Part shown: one piece after another, positions 25,558 through 34,699 of the stretch
Layout: each line of letters opens with the position of its first letter
Position numbering within the stretch: position 1 is the stretch's first letter
From: Nonomuraea sediminis
GTDB lineage: Bacteria; Actinomycetota; Actinomycetes; Streptosporangiales; Streptosporangiaceae
DNA length: 64,000 nucleotides
Direction of reading: 5' to 3'
Assembly: GCF_018531495.1 (NCBI RefSeq)
Contig: NZ_JAHDTI010000001.1
Coordinates: 620,001-684,000, forward strand
Made by a program: the position numbers and the translations under genes
Notes under the pieces: generated by a model
Told to the model about the DNA's origin: nothing
Database searches by the model: none
What the model saw: the letters and a program-made list of their open reading frames with translations, nothing else

Positions 25558-25818
25558 CTACCGCTGGTCGGGCGGGAGGTCCGGCCGCGGGGTGTGCCTG
25601 GCCTTGAAACCGGCCACGGCCGCCAGTGCGGTCGGCAGCAGCGGCAGGGTGATCGCCTCCATCCAGTCGGGCAGGAACGAGATCATCGACGGGTCGCTGC
25701 TGACCGCCTGCAGCACCGCCATACCGGCGACACCGGCCAGGTAGGACGCCAGGGTCATGGCCTTGACCTTGGTCTCGACGGGCGGCTTCGAGTAGGTGAT
25801 CTGGGGATCTGCGTGCAT
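25558..25818 (-). CDS. Holin-like small membrane protein
   Basis: 86 residues with two hydrophobic segments (MTLASYLAGVAGMAVLQAV and ITLPLLPTALAAVAGF) and charged ends, the layout of actinophage holins. The ATG follows AAGGAGG. It is the last phage gene on the left, two genes after the endolysin, which fits a lysis cassette. Holins permit the amidase to reach the cell wall. No sequence motif alone proves it, so the call rests on size, topology and position. Confidence 0.7.
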   Translation of the reverse strand: MHADPQITYSKPPVETKVKAMTLASYLAGVAGMAVLQAVSSDPSMISFLPDWMEAITLPLLPTALAAVAGFKARHTPRPDLPPDQR

Positions 25819-25883
25819 GCGCCCTCCTTAGGGGCAGCCCGCCACCACGGCGGGGGATTCAACGAATGGGGGAAGGTCAAACG

Positions 25884-26189
25884 TCAGCTGCGGGGCGGCC
25901 ACGACCACTGGCCGTGGTCCGGGCCCTCGGACCTCGAGGTCGCCCAGTAGGTCGTGTTGCCGTCGAGGAGCACCTGGAGGTTCACGGTCTTCTCGGCGCC
26001 CTCGAAGGTGCGCACGACGATCGCGGGGTAGACCTCGCCGAGCTTGACGGGGGAACGGACGATGCCCTGACCGCCGTAGGACTGCATGTTGTGCAGGTCG
26101 ATCATGGACACGTCGTGGCCGGACAGCCTGTAGTGGACGATCCGGCCGATGGTCGGCTTGGGGGTCGTCTCGGGAGTGGGGGTGGACAC
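25884..26189 (-). CDS. Phage hypothetical protein
   Basis: 101 residues. The Pro/Thr-rich N-terminus (STPTPETTPKPTIGRIVHY) leads into a beta-rich core (GEVYPAIVVRTFEGAEKTVN and YWATSRSEGPDHGQWSWP). Similar small proteins are found in lysis cassettes of many actinophages, but their job is unknown. GTG follows AAGGAGG. It lies between endolysin and holin genes. Confidence 0.75.
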   Translation of the reverse strand: MSTPTPETTPKPTIGRIVHYRLSGHDVSMIDLHNMQSYGGQGIVRSPVKLGEVYPAIVVRTFEGAEKTVNLQVLLDGNTTYWATSRSEGPDHGQWSWPPRS

Positions 26190-26206
26190 GGGTCCTCCTT
26201 CGTCGG

Positions 26207-26230
26207 GCCGAAAGCGGAAGCGCTATCAGC
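26207..26230. promoter_or_regulatory. Phage 24-bp palindrome, copy 1
   Basis: GCCGAAAGCGG (left arm) and CGCTATCAGC (right arm), matching the shared palindrome with arms GCCGATAGCGG and CCGCTATCGGC. It overlaps the endolysin stop codon and precedes the next gene in the minus direction. Confidence 0.75.
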
Positions 26231-27197
26231 GGCGAAACATGCTGATCTTGGCCATCGAGACCTTCTCGACGACCGCTGTGGCGACGTCCTCGCGCGGGTT
26301 GAGCACCCGCAGACGCAGCTGATTCTTGGTGTCCAGGGAGAACTGGCCGCCAATGTTCTCCTCGACCCTGCCGTTGATGTCGGCGCGGGCCGACAGCCGC
26401 CACGCGTCGTTCTCGAACGTCTTGCCGTCCCGGCTGTAGCGCGACCAGGCGATGTCCACCTCTGCACCCGGCGGCAGACCGCGGACCTTCACCAGCCCAT
26501 CCACGATGCACCAGCGGGAGCCGCTGGCGAGGACCGCGACACCGTCCTCGCTGTGCGCGTTCGGGTCGTCGGTCCACTCGGTGCTCCAGCGCACCGCTAC
26601 ATCGCCACCGGCGGGGACGTCCTGGTCCTCACCGGCACCCAGAGAGATGACCTCGGGCACGTCTTCCTCCTGCTGCTTGTTGGGCGTTCCAGGGCTCTTG
26701 ATCAGTGCGGCAATGTGCTCCCGGAACGTGGACATGTTGAGAGTGTGAGGGTCGGGCTTTTGCGTGTTGACCTCTTTGTGGCCCATCACCCTGGATGCGG
26801 GCAGGCCGAACTCGCGGCACAGCTCGGCGCACAGTGCGTGGTAGGCGTCGATCTGCACACTCGGCCACGGCGTACGCCCGTCGTTCTCCGCTTCGATCCC
26901 GATGCTGGCGCCGTTGCGGTGGTGCGGGCTCGTGCTCGGCGCGTTGTGCCAGCACCTACCGGCGGCGACGACCCAGATCCGGCCCGTGTGCTCCAGCCAG
27001 ACGTGCGACAGCGGCCCGTCAAGCCCTGGGCGGCCGTTGACTACGATGTGCCGGTCACGCCACCCGGCGGTGTGGTGGCACACAATACCCTCGACGGACG
27101 GCTGCGGCCCGTGCCCGCGGGTCTTCCACCCGCCCACCTCTGTCACCGGGAAGCCCGTCTTACGGGCGACGTCGGCTAGCTGAGTCAGCCATGGCAT
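26226..27197 (-). CDS. Endolysin: N-acetylmuramoyl-L-alanine amidase (Amidase_2)
   Basis: 323 residues. The catalytic amidase domain covers about residues 10-155: zinc ligands H41/H42 in CHHTAGW, H140 in VMGHKEVN and D149 in KPDP. The C-terminal half (170-323) is a separate beta-rich domain, probably cell-wall binding, with no known signature. The enzyme cuts between muramic acid and the stem peptide at lysis. It has no signal peptide, so it needs the holin. The ATG follows AAGGGGG. Its stop lies within palindrome copy 1. Confidence 0.92.
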   Translation of the reverse strand: MPWLTQLADVARKTGFPVTEVGGWKTRGHGPQPSVEGIVCHHTAGWRDRHIVVNGRPGLDGPLSHVWLEHTGRIWVVAAGRCWHNAPSTSPHHRNGASIGIEAENDGRTPWPSVQIDAYHALCAELCREFGLPASRVMGHKEVNTQKPDPHTLNMSTFREHIAALIKSPGTPNKQQEEDVPEVISLGAGEDQDVPAGGDVAVRWSTEWTDDPNAHSEDGVAVLASGSRWCIVDGLVKVRGLPPGAEVDIAWSRYSRDGKTFENDAWRLSARADINGRVEENIGGQFSLDTKNQLRLRVLNPREDVATAVVEKVSMAKISMFRR

Positions 27198-27238
27198 GTT
27201 AGTTGTCCCCCTTGGAACTGTCGTCTTCGGATGGGGAG

Positions 27239-27574
27239 TCAGCCCCGAGTGAGCTGGATCAGCGCGATCAATGCGCCGGCCACGGCCACCAGCACGGTCA
27301 CGATGGCAATAATCTGTCGCGTCCGGTCTGCGAGCTGCGAGCGCGTCACCGCCTCCCGCTCAACGGCGTCCACGCGCGCCTCCAGCGCCGCATGTCGGAC
27401 TTCCCCAGCCACGCGGTCCTGCTCGACACGCTGCGCCAGTTCAGCGTGCCGGTTGTCCACCTGGTCCAGCCGCTGCAGGATCAGCGCCGTACTACCGTTG
27501 GTCCGCTCGAATCCGACCTCGACCAGGCCCCGCAGTTCGGTCAGTGCCAGCGTGAGCCGGTTCAGCTCATCCAC
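27239..27574 (-). CDS. Coiled-coil protein with C-terminal membrane helix
   Basis: 111 residues. A heptad-like coiled coil (RLDQVDNRHAELAQRVEQD and following) runs to about residue 85. One hydrophobic helix (IIAIVTVLVAVAGALIALI) then leads to a short basic end. The GTG at 27574 overlaps the previous gene by 8 bases. Such proteins next to endolysins may be second holins or spanin-like regulators. The topology is visible; the role is inferred from position. Confidence 0.65.
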   Translation of the reverse strand: MDELNRLTLALTELRGLVEVGFERTNGSTALILQRLDQVDNRHAELAQRVEQDRVAGEVRHAALEARVDAVEREAVTRSQLADRTRQIIAIVTVLVAVAGALIALIQLTRG

Positions 27575-28241
27575 CGGCCACCACCCACGGCTTGCGACCC
27601 ATCCACGTCGCCGGCGGCTTGACCGCGTACGACGGCGTGGCCAGCTGCGTTCGGTTGTCGCGGTGCCAGGCGACCGCCAGCCGGCGAGCCTCGACACGTG
27701 CAGGGTCGAGCCTGGTTTTGGTCTTGACTGGCTCCAGCGGATCCTCTGGCACGACCATGTCGAGCCCTACGAATGCGACCACATCCTGCCGCAGCTTGCG
27801 GTCCTCGGGCACCATGCGGACACGGTGCGCCTTGACCGCCTCGACCCGCGCGAGTTGGGCAGCAAGGCGATCAGTGTCCGAGACACCCGGTGTCCAGCAC
27901 GTCGGCAGACCCTGCGTGTCCTTGAGCACTTCTGCCGCGCCCGGTTGGAGACGCGCCATCGCGTCGTCCGGGGACGGAATCCACGGCTCATGCAGCACGA
28001 TCTCCAGTAGCGTCGTCATGTCGTCGGGATCGATCCCGTACTCCGCGCAGCGCCACTCCCAGGTGGAGTGCGGGATGATGTGTATGTGGGCCACGCCGTC
28101 CGGCCGGACCCGGCTGATCCCCCACATCGGCTCCGCCCCGTCGTGGCTCGTCCGCTGGTCGGCGTGCGCTCCGCCCGCCTGCAGCAGGCTGGTGGTGGAG
28201 TAGCCGAGTTCGGCGTCCCAGATGGTCCAGGTCTCTGCCAC
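27567..28241 (-). CDS. Tail-tip associated protein, paralog of the 31195-31668 gene
   Basis: 224 residues. The middle reads MTTLLEIVLHEPWIPSPDDA, then an Arg-rich helical part and a basic C-terminus. The opening TWTIWDAELGYSTTSLLQAG is beta-rich. A similar arrangement (VLLHRAVHPIYEP, then a helical basic part) is seen in the gene at 31195-31668, and each follows one of two paralogous large tail proteins. A minor tail or host-binding accessory function is likely. GTG follows AGAGAGGG. Confidence 0.7.
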   Translation of the reverse strand: MAETWTIWDAELGYSTTSLLQAGGAHADQRTSHDGAEPMWGISRVRPDGVAHIHIIPHSTWEWRCAEYGIDPDDMTTLLEIVLHEPWIPSPDDAMARLQPGAAEVLKDTQGLPTCWTPGVSDTDRLAAQLARVEAVKAHRVRMVPEDRKLRQDVVAFVGLDMVVPEDPLEPVKTKTRLDPARVEARRLAVAWHRDNRTQLATPSYAVKPPATWMGRKPWVVAGG

Positions 28242-28269
28242 GCGGGCACCCTCTCTATGTTGAAGATCG

Positions 28270-31053
28270 TTAATGGCGGTGCGACCACCAGTAGAAACCC
28301 TTGCCGGACCACACGCCGCCGCCCGCCGACCAGGCGAAGGAGAAGTCGGTCTGAGTGCTGAGATCGAGGCACCAATAGAAGTTGGCTCTCTGCGCGCCGT
28401 CCCTGACTACCGCGACTGGCCCCATGTTGCTGGCCATCGTCGGTCCGTAGTGGATGGTCACGCCTCCGCTGTCCGGCGGGACCGTGCCCGAACCGGCGTG
28501 TACCGCGTCGTACGGGTCTGCTGTGTTGGTGTCCCACACCCGGCCGCGCAGGTAGAAGCGGCCTGAGCTGTTGGTGTAGATGTACGTCTCCGTACCGGAG
28601 AAACCATCGGTGTAGCCGTACCGCCCGTACCCCTCGGCGACGTCGAGCCCGCCGCCGTTGTCGCCCGAGCCGGACGCGTCGCGGATCCGCAACCGGATCA
28701 GACCGGCCGCCACCTGGAGCTCCGCCCGCGCGCTTCCGCCTGAGTTTGTACCGCTGGTGATGAACGTCGTTGTCTCGCCCGGATACAGGCCGTCCACCGC
28801 GTATAGGCGGGAGTAGTTGGTGTTCCCAGCCGGGTAGAACCGCAGGTCGAGTGTGGAGCTGTCGAGCACGAACCGTTGCCCCGTGGCCGCCGAGCGGACG
28901 ATGGAGCCGGTGATGGTCTTGCCGGTGATCGCGTCGGCGGCGATCTTCGCTGCGGTGATGGCGTTCGCCTGGATCTTGTCGGCGGCAATGGCGTTCGCCG
29001 CGATGTGACCGGCCTGGATCTCCCCGGCCTGGATCTTGTCGGCGGTGATCGCGTTCGCCTGGATGTGGCCCGCCTGGATTTCCAGCGCCTTGATCAACCG
29101 GCCGGTGATCGAATCAGCCGTGATCTTCGCGTCACCCGGAATCGTGCCGTCGATGATGTGCTCGGCACCGTCGATGACCTTGCCGATGACGTCGGTGTCC
29201 ACCAGCGGCTTGGTCGCCACGGTGACATGCGCGGAGGGCGCCGACTCATTGCCCGACCGGTCGATACTCGTGAGCCAGATCTCCCGGCCAGCGTTGTACG
29301 GCTGGCCCGGGATCACCTCGGTCCCGGCAGCCGTCAGGTAGCCGACCTTCGCACCCTGATCGCTTACGTTGAGCGGGTCACGCATCCATACGTGGACCCG
29401 ATCGAAGTCGATCGGCATGGCCTCGCCGAGCGAGCCACGCCCGTTCCACCCCACATGGATCACGCCCAGCCGCGACGCCACAACAGGCGTGGACGGGACT
29501 GGGGGCGGCGTCACGTCGCCGGGGACGAGCTTCACCACCTGATCGGAAAAGCCGCCCTTGACCCCAGCCGAGAGCGCCCGAACCTTCCACGCGTACTCCC
29601 AGCCAACCACAAGCGGCGAGACCGTCGCCATGGCGTCGCCGCCCGCAGTCTGCGCGACCAGCAGCCACAGCTGCCCCGCCTGGTTACGGCGGGCGTACAC
29701 CTCGTAGCCGTCGATGTCGAGCGCGACCCCGTTGACGTCGGAGGTGACCGGGCTCCACGTCACCGTGGCCTGCCCGCGCGCGTAACCGTGCTCATCCAGG
29801 TAGGCAGCCAGCTCGACGATGAGGCCCTGCGGCGCAGCCGGGGTCCGGTTGTTCGTCTCCGGAGCGGGCTCGCCGCCCGAACCGCCCGACGAGACCCCGC
29901 CATCCAGGATCCCGGCAGCCTGCCGGGCCAACCGGATCTCCCTCTCAAGGAACCGGTCGTTGAGCACGACGTTGCCGCCGACCTGGCCGTCCGTGTCCAC
30001 CGACAAGGTGATCTGCCGCAGCCGAAGCGACTGCATCGCCCCGCCGTCGCCCGGCGCGAGCAGGTAGTCCCCCGGCCGGTAGTGCGCGAACGGCAGCCAC
30101 CGCGCTACGGCGAACATCAGCCCGCGGGTGACCTGCACCCGCTCGCGGGCGACCCGCTGCAACGCGTTCTGCCCCAGCAGGGTCGCCGTGCCCTGATCCG
30201 TCACCCCGCCCTGCGACTGGTAGGTCTCCCAGCGCCCCCACGGCGCGACCGCAGCCGGGTTGGTCACCTCCACCGACAGGCCAGCCTCGCCGCCAATCAG
30301 GATGGCCGACGCGGCATCCTCGAGAGTGCCTGTATCGGGCGCCTCGGTGATGTCGCGGCCAAGCCTCAAGTCCACCGGCGACGCACCGGACGCCCGGTCC
30401 GTGCCGAGCACTGTGTCCGGGTTGTACACCTGCAAGGTGCGGCCCTGCATCCGCCAGTCGATGACGCCCTGCTCACTCAGGTTGATCAAGACGGTGAGCA
30501 AGTCCTTGCCGGGCTCGATCGCCAGCGTCAGCGTCTTGGACCACGGGGCGCCCGCGCTGTCGTGGCTGGTCGAGAAGTCGTACGCCAGGCCGGGCAGCGC
30601 GCCGCGCGCCTTCCCCTCCTGGATGAACGTCGCGAGGATCGCGCCCGGCGACACCGCGCTGAACTGCCGCTTGCCGTCCACCATCGCGCCGCTCGGATAT
30701 AGCACGACCTTCCGCAGCATCCACGACCAGCCAGGCAGGTCATACGATCGTGCCCCCGCCCGGTCCGAGCTGTCCCCGCCACGCTTGATCCGGAGGAACC
30801 TCGCGTTCGGCGGCTCAACCCAGCCGCCGCCAGCCACCGCGTACTCCACCGCGACCTCGCAGTGCCCAGCGATGAGCGCCGCATTCAGGCCACCCGCCGC
30901 ATAGTCCACCTTGAGGCCCGGCACGTCGTTCAGCGGAGCCGCCAACTCGAACCCGCTGTGCTGCGGCAGCACCCCCAGACGCGGCCCGTTCGGGGCGTAC
31001 GCGACCAGCCGGAGCGCGAAAGGGGTGGGCTTACCCGGGACGATCACCTGCAC
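28270..31053 (-). CDS. Large minor tail / host-recognition protein with fibronectin-like domain (paralog 1)
   Basis: 927 residues. The N-terminal 380 residues resemble actinophage tail-tip base proteins (LRLVAYAPNGPRLGVLPQH). A fibronectin III-like segment follows near 400-510 (RTPAAPQGLIVELAAYLDEH). Around 640-720 is a run of short repeats of the IQAGHIQANAITADKI type, probably a trimeric beta or coiled shaft. The last 180 residues differ from the paralog at 31673 and likely form the receptor-binding tip. GTG at 31053 overlaps the small gene upstream by 23 bases. Confidence 0.85.
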   Translation of the reverse strand: MQVIVPGKPTPFALRLVAYAPNGPRLGVLPQHSGFELAAPLNDVPGLKVDYAAGGLNAALIAGHCEVAVEYAVAGGGWVEPPNARFLRIKRGGDSSDRAGARSYDLPGWSWMLRKVVLYPSGAMVDGKRQFSAVSPGAILATFIQEGKARGALPGLAYDFSTSHDSAGAPWSKTLTLAIEPGKDLLTVLINLSEQGVIDWRMQGRTLQVYNPDTVLGTDRASGASPVDLRLGRDITEAPDTGTLEDAASAILIGGEAGLSVEVTNPAAVAPWGRWETYQSQGGVTDQGTATLLGQNALQRVARERVQVTRGLMFAVARWLPFAHYRPGDYLLAPGDGGAMQSLRLRQITLSVDTDGQVGGNVVLNDRFLEREIRLARQAAGILDGGVSSGGSGGEPAPETNNRTPAAPQGLIVELAAYLDEHGYARGQATVTWSPVTSDVNGVALDIDGYEVYARRNQAGQLWLLVAQTAGGDAMATVSPLVVGWEYAWKVRALSAGVKGGFSDQVVKLVPGDVTPPPVPSTPVVASRLGVIHVGWNGRGSLGEAMPIDFDRVHVWMRDPLNVSDQGAKVGYLTAAGTEVIPGQPYNAGREIWLTSIDRSGNESAPSAHVTVATKPLVDTDVIGKVIDGAEHIIDGTIPGDAKITADSITGRLIKALEIQAGHIQANAITADKIQAGEIQAGHIAANAIAADKIQANAITAAKIAADAITGKTITGSIVRSAATGQRFVLDSSTLDLRFYPAGNTNYSRLYAVDGLYPGETTTFITSGTNSGGSARAELQVAAGLIRLRIRDASGSGDNGGGLDVAEGYGRYGYTDGFSGTETYIYTNSSGRFYLRGRVWDTNTADPYDAVHAGSGTVPPDSGGVTIHYGPTMASNMGPVAVVRDGAQRANFYWCLDLSTQTDFSFAWSAGGGVWSGKGFYWWSHRH

Positions 31054-31195
31054 CGTTGGTCCCCCTCAGTTCGTTGATCTCATCGCGCTGCTGGTCCACG
31101 GCCGCCGACAGCACGGCGTTCGCGTAGGTCAGCTCCTCCACCTGCCGCCGCAACACGGCGATGATCCGGACGGGATCCACCACCAGGTCCTGCAT
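31031..31195 (-). CDS. Small coiled-coil phage protein
   Basis: 54 residues (MQDLVVDPVRIIAVLRRQVE, then ELTYANAVLSAAVDQQRDEI). The leading part matches short phage proteins that link tail genes. The ATG overlaps the stop of the 31195-31668 gene, and its own end overlaps the start of the large tail gene by 23 bases. It is therefore translationally coupled on both sides and likely real although short. Confidence 0.65.
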   Translation of the reverse strand: MQDLVVDPVRIIAVLRRQVEELTYANAVLSAAVDQQRDEINELRGTNGAGDRPG

Positions 31196-31668
31196 CACGT
31201 CCCTGCCTGGCGCAACGCCCGCTGCTGCTCCAGCCGGGCCGTCGCAACCTTCACCCGGTCGATCCGCACATGCGAGCGCAGCGGCGCGAGCACGTCAGCC
31301 ACCTTCCGCGCGGCCGCCATACGGCCCTTCGGAACGGCGGCCGCGACCGTCGCGTGGTCCCGCTTGCACCGCTCGACACGCTCCAGCGCCGCGGCGCGAG
31401 CGTCCTCCCCCGATATCTGCCACGGGTTGGTCTCGCGCAGGTTCGGCTCATAGATCGGGTGGACTGCGCGGTGCAGCAGCACGTCGATCGCCTCATCCGC
31501 CGAAGTCAGACCGCACGCCACGGCAGTGTGCTCGATCGCCATCTTCGGCAGGAACATCGCGACCGTGACACCATCAGCCGGCCGGGTCAGCGTGATCTCC
31601 CACGCCTCGACCTGCCCGGAGTCGTCAGAGGTGTCGATCACCTCCGTGACCTGCCAGTCGTCCGGCAC
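31195..31668 (-). CDS. Tail-tip associated protein, paralog of the 27567-28241 gene
   Basis: 157 residues. The N-terminal half has beta strands (VEAWEITLTRPADGVTVAMF), then VLLHRAVHPIYEPNLRETN and a long basic helix (RVERCKRDHATV onward). It lies just after the large tail protein of 31673-34489, in the same relative place as the 27567 gene to its partner. GGAGGTGA precedes the GTG start. The role is probably accessory to the tail tip. Confidence 0.72.
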   Translation of the reverse strand: MPDDWQVTEVIDTSDDSGQVEAWEITLTRPADGVTVAMFLPKMAIEHTAVACGLTSADEAIDVLLHRAVHPIYEPNLRETNPWQISGEDARAAALERVERCKRDHATVAAAVPKGRMAAARKVADVLAPLRSHVRIDRVKVATARLEQQRALRQAGT

Positions 31669-31672
31669 TGCG

Positions 31673-34489
31673 TCACCTCCAAGCCCAGATGTGGAACGTC
31701 CGGTTCGGCGCGGGAGAGCCCGCGGCCGGGTCGTAGAAGAAGAGGTCGCTGTTGGTCCGGGAGAACAGCTGCATCGTGCTCACCTGCTCGGCCGTGAACA
31801 CGACCTTCGGCGTCGTCGGGAAGGTGTAGCCCAGCACCACCTGGTAGTAGGTGGCGCCCTTCGACAGCGTGACCGACATCATGATCAGACCCGACTCACT
31901 CCCGTACTGCCAGGTGCCCCGATGCAGCGTCCCGGACTGGTCGAACAACATGTACTGGTCCTGCTGCGTCGGGTGCATCCACCCGATCGACGCCTGTTGC
32001 TCGACTGCCGACACCGCGCCGCCGCGCTGCTCACCGTTCGACGGGTTGAGGATCGCCGCCTGCCAGAAACCAGCTGCATGCGTCAGGCGGCACATCGCGG
32101 TGCTCGCCTGGTTGGTGCCCGACTCCATGATCAGAGTCGCCTCGCCCGTGAAGCGGGAACCGTCGCTGTAGATGCGCGACTGGTTGGTCCCGCTACCGGG
32201 AATGAACCGGATCTCCGGGTTCGTCGCGCCCGCAGGGTTGACCACGACCCGCGCCCCGGTCACCCCCGACGCGAACTGCCCGACGATGGACACCGCGCCG
32301 GTGGCCGCCGAGATGCTGGCGGTCTGCTGACCGGACGCGTTGAACACCACCAGGCCCGAGCTGTTCAGCTCCACACGCGCCCCGGAAGCGTTCCCCGCGA
32401 CGACCCGCGTGGACAGCGTCAGCACCGACTCCAGCTTCGCGGCCGTGACCTGGTTGGCCCCGATGTGGCCAGCCTGGATCTCTCCCGCCTTGATCTTGTC
32501 GGCGGTGACCGCGTTCGCGGCGAGATGGCCCGTTTGGATCTCCAGAGCCTTGATCAGTGCGCCCGTGATGGAGTTGGCCACCACCTTGTCCGAGGCGCTG
32601 ATCGAGCCGTCCACCAGGTGCGCGCCGTCGATGACCTCGCCGATGATGTCCGTGTCCACCAGTGCGGACGTCGCGATCGTCGCCGAGCTCGACGGAGCTG
32701 ACTCGTTGCCGCTGCGGTCGATGCTGGTAAAGCGGAACTGCCTGCTCGCTCCGTACGGCTGGCCCGGCACGACGATCGTCCCGGCCGCCACCATCGAGTC
32801 GATGACCGACCAGCCCGGCGCAAGCGGGTTCTGCATCCACACCAGCAGCCGCGCGAAGTCAGACGGCATCGGCACGCTGCCCGTGCCGTGCCCGTCCCAA
32901 GTCACGTGGATCACGCCCAGCCTCGTCGCAAGTTGCGGCACGGTCGGAACCGGCGGCGGATCAGCGTCGTCTGGGATCGTCACCGCCACCACGGACGAGA
33001 ACGGGCCCGTCTTGCCGAGATTCACCGCACGCACCTTGAAGGCGTACGACTCCCCCACCACCAGCGGCGAATACGTCGCCGTGGTGTCACCAGCCTCCGT
33101 GGAGGCGACGAGGAACCACGGCGCGCCCGTCTGGTTGACCCGCATGAACAGCTCGTAGCCGCCGACGTTCAGCGCGACCCCGCCCACGTCCTGCGTGACT
33201 GCGCCCCACGTGACCGTCACCTGGCCGCGGGCGAACCCGTGCTCGTCCAGGTAGGCGATCGGGTTCACGATGAGACCCTGCGGGGCCGCCGGCGTGCGCG
33301 GCTCCGGAGCCTCCGGGGCCGGGACCGGCCGAGCACCGGACCCTCCGTCCGCCGTCGAACCACCGACGATGCCCGCCGTACGGCGGGCCAGGCGGATGTC
33401 CCTTTCCAAGAAGCGGTCGTTGAGGACCAGCGACCCGCCAACCGCGCCCGCGCCGTTGCGGGCCAACGTCACCTGCCGGACCCGCAGCGGCTCCAGGACG
33501 CCCCCGTCCCCGGGCGCGAGCACCCGGTCACCGGGACGGTAATCCTTGAGCGGCAGCCAGCGTGCGCCGTACAAGACGATGCCCCGCGTCCGCTGCACCC
33601 GCTCCGAGCCAGCCCGCTCGAGCGCGGAGTCCGCGAGGATCGTTGCGGTGCCCTCGTCGGAGACGCCGCCAGCGCCGATGTACTGCTCCCATGGCCCCCA
33701 CGGCTGGACGGCGGCGGGGTTCGTAAGCGTCTTGACGAGCCCGTTGTCGCCGACGACCAGCACTGACGATGCGGTGTCTTCCAACGTGCCGTCGTCGGGC
33801 GCTTGCGCGATGTCTCGGCCGTACCGCAGGTCTACCGGAGCGGCCCCGGACGCGAGGTCTCGCTGCATCGTCGTGTCGGCGTTGAACACCTGGACGGTGC
33901 GGCCGGACACCCGGTAGTCGCACACGCCCTGCTCGGCGAGGTTCTGCAGCGCCGTCAGCGCGTCCATGCCAGGCTGGTAGTAGATCGTGAGGGCCTTGTC
34001 CCACACTGCGCCAGCGCTGTCGTGCGTCGGCGTGAAGTCCCAGTTGAGGCCGGGCACCGCGCCGCGTCCCTTGGCCTCGGCGATGAACGTCTGCAGGATT
34101 GCCCCAGCGGTCGCCGACAGGAACGCGCGTTTGCCGTCCACCAGCGGCGCAGACCCGGGGTAGAGCACGATCTTGCGGAGCATCCACACGAAGCCCGGCA
34201 GCTCGAACCGGGTCAGCCCGGTCGGGTCGGAGCTGTCGCCTCGGCGCTTGATGCGCAGGAACCGCGAGTCGGGCGCCTCGGTCCAGGTGGTGCCGTCCGT
34301 GCTCCATTGGACGGCGATCTCGCACGGCTGGTCGAGCAGGTCCGCGCCTACCGCCGTGGTGGTGTAGGCCACCTTCAGGCTCGGCACGTCGTTCATCGGC
34401 ATGCCGACCTCGACCGACAGCGGGTGCGGGAGCACGCCAAGTCGGCCGCCGAACGGCGAGTAGACCATAAGCCGCAGATCGAAGGTCAC
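31673..34489 (-). CDS. Large minor tail / host-recognition protein (paralog 2)
   Basis: 938 residues, clearly related to the protein at 28270: LRLMVYSPFGGRLGVLPHP aligns with its start, RTPAAPQGLIVNPIAYLDEH with its fibronectin-like part, and NAVTADKIKAGEIQAGHIGA with its repeat shaft. The C-terminal 200 residues (from about VEQQASIGWMHPTQQDQYML) are unlike paralog 1. That suggests different receptor targets or a structural versus binding role. GTG follows GGGAGGT. Confidence 0.85.
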   Translation of the reverse strand: MTFDLRLMVYSPFGGRLGVLPHPLSVEVGMPMNDVPSLKVAYTTTAVGADLLDQPCEIAVQWSTDGTTWTEAPDSRFLRIKRRGDSSDPTGLTRFELPGFVWMLRKIVLYPGSAPLVDGKRAFLSATAGAILQTFIAEAKGRGAVPGLNWDFTPTHDSAGAVWDKALTIYYQPGMDALTALQNLAEQGVCDYRVSGRTVQVFNADTTMQRDLASGAAPVDLRYGRDIAQAPDDGTLEDTASSVLVVGDNGLVKTLTNPAAVQPWGPWEQYIGAGGVSDEGTATILADSALERAGSERVQRTRGIVLYGARWLPLKDYRPGDRVLAPGDGGVLEPLRVRQVTLARNGAGAVGGSLVLNDRFLERDIRLARRTAGIVGGSTADGGSGARPVPAPEAPEPRTPAAPQGLIVNPIAYLDEHGFARGQVTVTWGAVTQDVGGVALNVGGYELFMRVNQTGAPWFLVASTEAGDTTATYSPLVVGESYAFKVRAVNLGKTGPFSSVVAVTIPDDADPPPVPTVPQLATRLGVIHVTWDGHGTGSVPMPSDFARLLVWMQNPLAPGWSVIDSMVAAGTIVVPGQPYGASRQFRFTSIDRSGNESAPSSSATIATSALVDTDIIGEVIDGAHLVDGSISASDKVVANSITGALIKALEIQTGHLAANAVTADKIKAGEIQAGHIGANQVTAAKLESVLTLSTRVVAGNASGARVELNSSGLVVFNASGQQTASISAATGAVSIVGQFASGVTGARVVVNPAGATNPEIRFIPGSGTNQSRIYSDGSRFTGEATLIMESGTNQASTAMCRLTHAAGFWQAAILNPSNGEQRGGAVSAVEQQASIGWMHPTQQDQYMLFDQSGTLHRGTWQYGSESGLIMMSVTLSKGATYYQVVLGYTFPTTPKVVFTAEQVSTMQLFSRTNSDLFFYDPAAGSPAPNRTFHIWAWR

Positions 34490-34513
34490 GGGACGACCTC
34501 CCCATCAGCGACA

Positions 34514-34699
34514 ATGGGAGCTATCGTGATCGCTCCCACCTCACGGCCCCCGATCGACGTCCATGTGACTCCGCGCGGCCGCATCGTCATACTCCCGGCC
34601 GTGTGGCCGCCCGAGCTCGACGCCGACGACGCCGATCTCCTCGCGGAGAGGCTGATGGCCGCTGCCACGCAGAGTCGGGCGCGGGTCGGTCACAGGTAG
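34514..34699 (+). CDS. Small plus-strand protein inside the minus-strand tail operon
   Basis: 61 residues: PPIDVHVTPRGRIVILPAVW, then PPELDADDADLLAERLMAAA. The codon third positions are strongly G or C, as expected for a real gene in this genome, and a similar beta-then-helix pattern is known in small actinophage proteins. It fills a 200-base gap between minus-strand genes. No good ribosome site is seen, so it may be leaderless. Its last 10 bases overlap the 3' end of the Dit gene. Confidence 0.5.
   Translation: MGAIVIAPTSRPPIDVHVTPRGRIVILPAVWPPELDADDADLLAERLMAAATQSRARVGHR

Noticed and set aside
25866..27179. Long plus-strand frame across the endolysin
   Set aside because: Shadow of the minus-strand lysis genes; no start signals or domains.
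28876..30702. 608-codon plus-strand frame in the tail region
   Set aside because: Antisense to the large tail protein; Arg-rich, repetitive, no family.
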